In this document: positions 12,549 to 15,770 of the stretch, piece after piece
Layout: each line of letters opens with the position of its first letter
Numbering within the stretch: the first letter of the stretch is position 1
DNA from: Ettlia oleoabundans
Taxonomy: Eukaryota; Chlorophyta; Chlorophyceae; Chlamydomonadales
NCBI GenBank assembly: GCA_019693395.1
Contig: JAAMXP010000025.1
Span: 1,312-17,081, forward strand
Direction: 5' to 3'
Length of the DNA stretch: 15,770 nucleotides
Notes under the pieces: generated by a model
Databases searched by the model: none
Told to the model about the DNA's origin: nothing
The model's input: the letters and a program-made list of their open reading frames with translations, nothing else
Program-made: the position numbers and the translations under genes

Positions 12549-12615
12549 CTTTTTCGTCCATTTTTTTTATAAAAAAAATTACAGGTCCTCTCAACAAGAG
12601 TTGAGGAGACGACCT
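12549..12615. repeat. Inverted copy of the hairpin modules at 3273
   Basis: Read on the - strand, 12615 to about 12560 repeats 3273-3325 with one substitution (GACC for TACC after the GAG) and differing T/A run lengths. The core hairpin is CTCAACAAGAGTTGAG, flanked by GGTCCTCT and GAGACGACC. Confidence 0.88.
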
Positions 12616-12764
12616 ACTTACAATTAGAATAGTTTGTATTTTTTTTCATTGTAATCATCAAAAATTCGACTAATCTTTCAATTCTCTATCTGTTCTTTTT
12701 CAGATACACGGAGAATGAATTTCTTTTCCAAATCAGAACAATTTTGTTGTTGCTATTTATTCCA

Positions 12765-12850
12765 TTTTAAAAAAAAAAAATGGAAACAAATGGAAAGAAA
12801 AAAATTGTTTACAAAATATGGTTTCCATATTTTGTTTACAAAATATGGAA
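12765..12850. repeat. GGAA words and an 11-bp inverted repeat upstream of nad9
   Basis: ATGGAAACAAATGGAAAG words at 12780 are followed by ACAAAATATGG-TTT-CCATATTTTGT at about 12811-12835. The direct copy TTTACAAAATATGG then follows. The reading frame stays open through this repeat into nad9, which makes an artificially long frame. Confidence 0.8.
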
Positions 12851-12936
12851 AGACAATTTTTTTGAAATTTTTAAACCAATTAGTTTGTAATTGGATTTTT
12901 ATGATATTCATCACACCACTCTTTAAAAATAGTTTT

Positions 12937-13506
12937 ATGACATCAAATTTTGCCAAATCTCTTGTAAAAATGGTACCAAAATGGATTCAATATTCTGTTT
13001 TTCATAAAAATGAATTCATTTTGTATGTGTATCCAGATTCTTTAATAGCTTTTTTGTTTTTCTTAAGAGATCATATGAATACACAATATAAACTCTTAAT
13101 CGATGTTACAGCTGTAGATTATCCTTCTCGACCTGTTCGCTTTGAGGTAGTTTATAATTTATTAAGTATTCAATATAATGCACGAATAAGAATCAAAACA
13201 TGTGTAGATGAAATTAAACCTTTAATGTCAAGTACTCAAGTCTACTCATCAGCTGGTTGGTGGGAACGTGAAGTTTGGGATATGTTTGGTATTTTTTTTT
13301 CAAATCATCCCGATCTTCGTCGTATCTTAACTGATTACGGCTTTCAAGGACATCCTCTTCGTAAAGATTTTCCTTTAACTGGTTATGTGGAAGTTCGTTA
13401 TGATGATTCCGAAAAACGTGTTATTACTGAATCTCTTGAACTTACACAAGAATTTAGATTTTTTGACTTTTCAAGTCCTTGGGAACAAATTGACAAAAAC
13501 AGCTAA
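12937..13506 (+). CDS. nad9: NADH dehydrogenase subunit 9 (complex I, 30-kDa homologue)
   Basis: Encodes ND9, the NuoC/30-kDa subunit of the complex I peripheral arm, which helps carry electrons to quinone. From the ATG at 12937 (MTSNFAKSLV) it has 189 residues, matching the usual length of about 190. Conserved blocks are TAVDYPSRPVRFEVVYNLLS (58-77), GWWEREVWDMFGIFF (107-121), HPDLRRILTDYGF (124-136) and HPLRKDFPLTGYVEVRYD (139-156), the NuoC signature. An in-frame ATG at 12715 would add 74 residues, but those are Lys/Phe-rich and translated from the GGAA repeat, so I treat them as leader. A GGAG lies just before that upstream ATG, which keeps the long form barely possible. The gene follows trnA and precedes the CAU tRNA. 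Confidence 0.97.
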   Translation: MTSNFAKSLVKMVPKWIQYSVFHKNEFILYVYPDSLIAFLFFLRDHMNTQYKLLIDVTAVDYPSRPVRFEVVYNLLSIQYNARIRIKTCVDEIKPLMSSTQVYSSAGWWEREVWDMFGIFFSNHPDLRRILTDYGFQGHPLRKDFPLTGYVEVRYDDSEKRVITESLELTQEFRFFDFSSPWEQIDKNS

Positions 13507-13534
13507 AAAGCTTGTTCCAATTTGGGTTGTTGCT

Positions 13535-13726
13535 CTTTATTCCATTTGTTTCCATTTTTTTGTTTCCATTTTTTTTCCATTTTTTTTTCTTTCCAGTTGT
13601 TTCCATTTTTTTGAAAAAAAAATGGAAAGAAAAAAAAAGGGAGTTCCATTTGGTTCCATTTTTTTGAAAAAAAATGGAAAGAAAAAAAATGGAAAAAAAT
13701 GGAATGGAAAAAAATTTGGAAACAAC
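13535..13726. repeat. Word-built palindromes between nad9 and the CAU tRNA
   Basis: Two hairpins lie side by side, turning at about 13605-13624 and 13658-13679. The block begins GGTTGTTGCTCTTTATTCC at 13525 and ends GGAAACAACC, so the outer motifs are inverted too. The same start motif opens the repeat at 14119. The rest of the spacer 13507-13945 (13740-13940) shows nothing recognisable. Confidence 0.83.
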
Positions 13727-13945
13727 CTTTTCTTTGATCATTAGTTGAAATCTGATATCAATTTTTTTAGGAATTGATTCCAAGTGAAAATTTTTGTGTG
13801 AAATAGTGACGAAATGGCTGTAGGTTCCAAATTGACTCCAGTTGTTCATGTTTTTTTATTGAGTAAAGACAAAAAGTTTTTTTATTGCAAACAACAACTA
13901 CTAAATAATGATTTTTTTTTATTAAATTGTAAGTAATAAAAAGTT

Positions 13946-14019
13946 GAGCTTATAGTTTAATAGGTTAGAACACGTTGCTCATAACAACGCAGTTGTAGGT
14001 TCGAGTCCTACTAAGCTCA
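13946..14019 (+). tRNA. trnI(cau): tRNA with CAU anticodon, probably tRNA-Ile (lysidine type), possibly elongator Met
   Basis: The acceptor GAGCTTA pairs with TAAGCTC. The anticodon stem CGTTG/CAACG holds CTCATAA with anticodon CAT, and the T-arm is GTAGGTTCGAGTCCTAC. Discriminator A. The body (CTTATAGTTTAATAGGTT, CCTACTAAGC) resembles plant mitochondrial trnI(cau), whose C34 is modified to lysidine so that it reads AUA. The sequence alone does not fully exclude elongator Met, so the Ile assignment is probable rather than certain. Confidence 0.85.
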
Positions 14020-14127
14020 TTCTATCAATAAGGATTAGCTTGATTCTTACTCTATATTGTGTGTTTTTTTGAAGTTTGCTTTTTTGGTAAAGCTTGATTT
14101 TCTAGTCTAAATTTTTAAATGGGTTGT

Positions 14128-14208
14128 TGCTCTTTATTCCATTTGTTTCCATTTTCTTTTCTTTCCAGTTGTTTCCATTTTTTTGTTTCTATTTTTTTTT
14201 CAAAAAAA
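14128..14208. repeat. GGAA-word repeat upstream of atp6
   Basis: It starts GGTTGTTGCTCTTTATTCC at 14121, runs through TTTCCATTT and CTTTCCAGTTG words, and reaches a TTTTTTTTCAAAAAAA turn at 14190. The right arm is almost absent (AAGCAACC only), so this is a half-element. The spacer 14020-14319 otherwise shows only AT-rich DNA. Confidence 0.75.
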
Positions 14209-14319
14209 AGCAACCACAAGTCTTTTCAAGAAAACGAATGACTAAACACAACTCAAAAGAAATTGGCACCGTCAGTACGTAATAATTCATTGTTTAAGAA
14301 AATTTAAAATGAACCATTT

Positions 14320-15069
14320 ATGATTTTTACACCTTTAGAACAATTTGCAATAGTGAGTTTAATCCCTATACGCATAGGAAATTTTTATTTCTCTTTTACT
14401 AATTCATCATTGTATTTATTTTTATCTACAGGGTTAGTTTTACTTTTATTTCATTTGGTAACGCAAAATGGAGGGTTTTTGGTCCCTTCTCGATGGCAAT
14501 CAGTGGTTGAAATGATCTATGAATTTGTTGTAAGTTTAGTTGATGAACAAATAGGAAAAAAAGGGCGTTTTGCTTTTCCTTTGATTTTTACTCTGTTTAC
14601 TTTTTTATTATTTACAAACCTAATTGGTATGATTCCATATAGTTTTACTGCAACCTCTCATCTTGTGGTCACTTTTGGACTTTCTCTGTCTCTTTTTATA
14701 GGAATCACTGTTGTTGGCTTTCAAATTCATGGCTTACATTTTTTGAGTTTCTTATTACCAAAAGGCGCCCCATTAATTCTAGCACCTTTATTAGTTGTTT
14801 TAGAATTAGTTTCATATTGTTTTCGTGCAGTAAGTTTAGGCGTTCGACTTTTTGCTAATATGATGGCAGGCCATACGTTAGTGAAAATTTTGAGTGGTTT
14901 TGCTTGGACTATGCTTTCAGTAGGTGGTGTTTTAGCTGCAGCTTCAATAATACCCTTTGCTATTGTATTTGCTTTAACTGGATTAGAAATCGGAGTAGCT
15001 TGCCTTCAAGCTTATGTTTTTACAATTTTAACTTGTATTTATTTAAATGATGCCATAAATCTGCATTAA
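14320..15069 (+). CDS. atp6: ATP synthase F0 subunit 6 (subunit a)
   Basis: Encodes subunit a of the mitochondrial F1F0 ATP synthase, the half-channel protein that passes protons to the c-ring. It has 249 residues, a normal length for plants and algae, without a long presequence. The essential Arg is R176 in the block AVSLGVRLFANMMAGHTLV (170-188). The preceding helix carries LELVSYCFR (161-169). The pair FTNLIGMIPYSFT (98-110) is the family's helix-2/3 signature, and several further hydrophobic helices follow to the end (TCIYLNDAINLH). The start is the ATG at 14320. A four-codon frame (ATG AAC CAT TTA TGA, 14309-14323) overlaps it by ATGA. A 15-bp hairpin follows 67 nt after the stop. Confidence 0.98.
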   Translation: MIFTPLEQFAIVSLIPIRIGNFYFSFTNSSLYLFLSTGLVLLLFHLVTQNGGFLVPSRWQSVVEMIYEFVVSLVDEQIGKKGRFAFPLIFTLFTFLLFTNLIGMIPYSFTATSHLVVTFGLSLSLFIGITVVGFQIHGLHFLSFLLPKGAPLILAPLLVVLELVSYCFRAVSLGVRLFANMMAGHTLVKILSGFAWTMLSVGGVLAAASIIPFAIVFALTGLEIGVACLQAYVFTILTCIYLNDAINLH

Positions 15070-15136
15070 CTTGTGTTCCATTTAATTCCGTGCTCCTTTT
15101 TCTTTCCATTTTTTTTCTTTCCATTTTTTTTCTTTA

Positions 15137-15169
15137 AAAAACAAAAGAGATTTCATCTCTTTTGTTTTT
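15137..15169. repeat. 15-bp hairpin downstream of atp6
   Basis: AAAAACAAAAGAGAT (15137-15151) pairs perfectly with 15155-15169 across a TTC loop. It sits between the atp6 stop and trnH and has a unique stem, so it would form at the 3' end of atp6 RNA. A processing or protective role is plausible but inferred. GGAA-type CTTTCCATTTTTTTT words at 15100-15132 precede it without a right arm. Confidence 0.75.
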
Positions 15170-15194
15170 GTTGACAATTCAACTCAGCATAAAT

Positions 15195-15268
15195 GGCGAA
15201 TATAACTTAGTCGGTTAAAGTGTCAGACTGTGACTCTGAAAACATGGGTTCAAATCCCGTTATTCGCC
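15195..15268 (+). tRNA. trnH(gug): tRNA-His(GUG)
   Basis: Eight acceptor pairs can be drawn, GGCGAATA with TATTCGCC. The extra G-1/C73 pair is the identity mark of tRNA-His and is encoded here. The anticodon stem TCAGA/TCTGA holds CTGTGAC with anticodon GTG. The T-arm is ATGGGTTCAAATCCCGT. Confidence 0.95.
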
Positions 15269-15443
15269 TCTTTTTTCTTTTGTTACGTGTAGAAAAAAAA
15301 TCTATTTTGTCTTTTCTTTATGATAACAAAAGAAAAACGTTAGAACCAGATATTTTCTATCAAACACTCTAAAATTCTATTTAATCAAAGAAAACGTACA
15401 AAACAACTACAGCTAAATGCATTTCTAACGTTGTTGTGGAATT

Positions 15444-15509
15444 TTTTTTTTCTTTCCATTTGGTGTAATTTTTTTTCAAAAAAATTACACCAAATGGAAA
15501 GAAAAAAAA
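15444..15509. repeat. Perfect 32-bp palindrome with a 2-nt centre
   Basis: Positions 15444-15475 are exactly complementary to 15478-15509 around TC. The arm is T8, CTTTCCATTTGGTGTAA, T7. It is the cleanest copy of the GGAA-word family in the window. The left flank carries GTTGTTGTGGAA and the right flank ATGGAATAAAAAGGAGC. The spacer between trnH and trnG(ucc) holds nothing else recognisable. Confidence 0.95.
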
Positions 15510-15560
15510 TGGAATAAAAAGGAGCCCGGAACAACAGCCTTGTAATCATTTATTATCATT

Positions 15561-15631
15561 GCGGATATAGATTAATGGTAAATCCTCTGCCTTCCAAGCA
15601 GCTAATGTGAGTTCGATTCTCACTATCCGCT
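15561..15631 (+). tRNA. trnG(ucc): tRNA-Gly(UCC)
   Basis: The acceptor GCGGATA pairs with TATCCGC. The D-arm is GATTAATGGTAAATC, the anticodon stem has CTGC/GCAG with loop CTTCCAA and anticodon TCC, and the T-arm is GTGAGTTCGATTCTCAC. Discriminator T, as in trnG(gcc). Confidence 0.95.
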
Positions 15632-15701
15632 TGTTTGTTGATGGTCAAAAAATCTAAAACTTGAAAGCTTTTTGCTTGTAATTTTTTGTTGAAAAAATGA
15701 A

Positions 15702-15770
15702 AAGGTTGTTGTGGAATTTTTTTTTTTTAAATGGAAAAAAATGTACCAATTTACAACAAGCTCTTGTTGG
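15702..15770. repeat. Edge-truncated repeat with the GGTTGTTGTGGAAT motif
   Basis: AAAGGTTGTTGTGGAATTTT repeats the arm of the hairpin at 1944-1961. It runs into a T-run, ATGGAAAAAAATG and an ACAAGCTCTTGTTG inverted repeat at the window edge. Confidence 0.65.

Overview
The window is a stretch of mitochondrial DNA, most likely from a green alga. The evidence is apocytochrome b, nad3, nad9 and atp6 alongside mitochondrially encoded ribosomal protein genes (rps2, rps10, rps14) and bacterial-type tRNAs. All proteins read through with the standard code, with TGG for Trp and no internal TGA. The base composition is very AT-rich. The gene set fits a gene-rich chlorophyte mitochondrial genome, for example trebouxiophyte-like or prasinophyte-like. 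That lineage guess is inference from gene content; no search was run.

Layout. rps10 lies on the + strand at the left edge. From about 1.4 to 9.8 kb everything is on the - strand; in transcription order this is cob, trnS(gcu), trnD(guc), nad3, trnK(uuu), initiator trnM(cau), rps2, trnG(gcc), rps14. From about 10.4 kb to the right edge everything is on the + strand: trnN, trnQ, trnF, trnS(uga), trnV, trnL(uag), trnA, nad9, a CAU tRNA (probably trnI), atp6, trnH, trnG(ucc). There is therefore one convergent spacer (519-1402) and one divergent spacer (9802-10388). Each contains a fivefold tandem array of short hairpins.

cob is split into three exons of 399, 18 and 747 nt. The 18-nt micro-exon encodes only YVLPWG. 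It separates two group I introns that share a nearly identical 80-nt catalytic-core segment but carry different homing endonucleases: GIY-YIG in intron 1 and LAGLIDADG in intron 2. P1 and P10 pairings can be drawn for both introns and fix the splice sites. Joined, the exons give a complete 387-residue protein.

The most unusual property of the window is its spacer DNA. Nearly every spacer longer than about 200 nt, and the non-core parts of both introns, hold palindromes assembled from a small set of roughly 10-15-nt words (ATGGAACCAA, ATGGAAACAA, ATGGAAAGAAAAAAA, their CTGGAA variants, ATTACACCAA and reverse complements). They are usually centred on a TTTTTTTCAAAAAAA turn. A second family of short hairpins has variable stems joined by constant GAGAGTACC / GAGGACC linkers. 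No new enzyme system is seen. The candidates for something undescribed are this word-built hairpin family and the twin-intron micro-exon arrangement.
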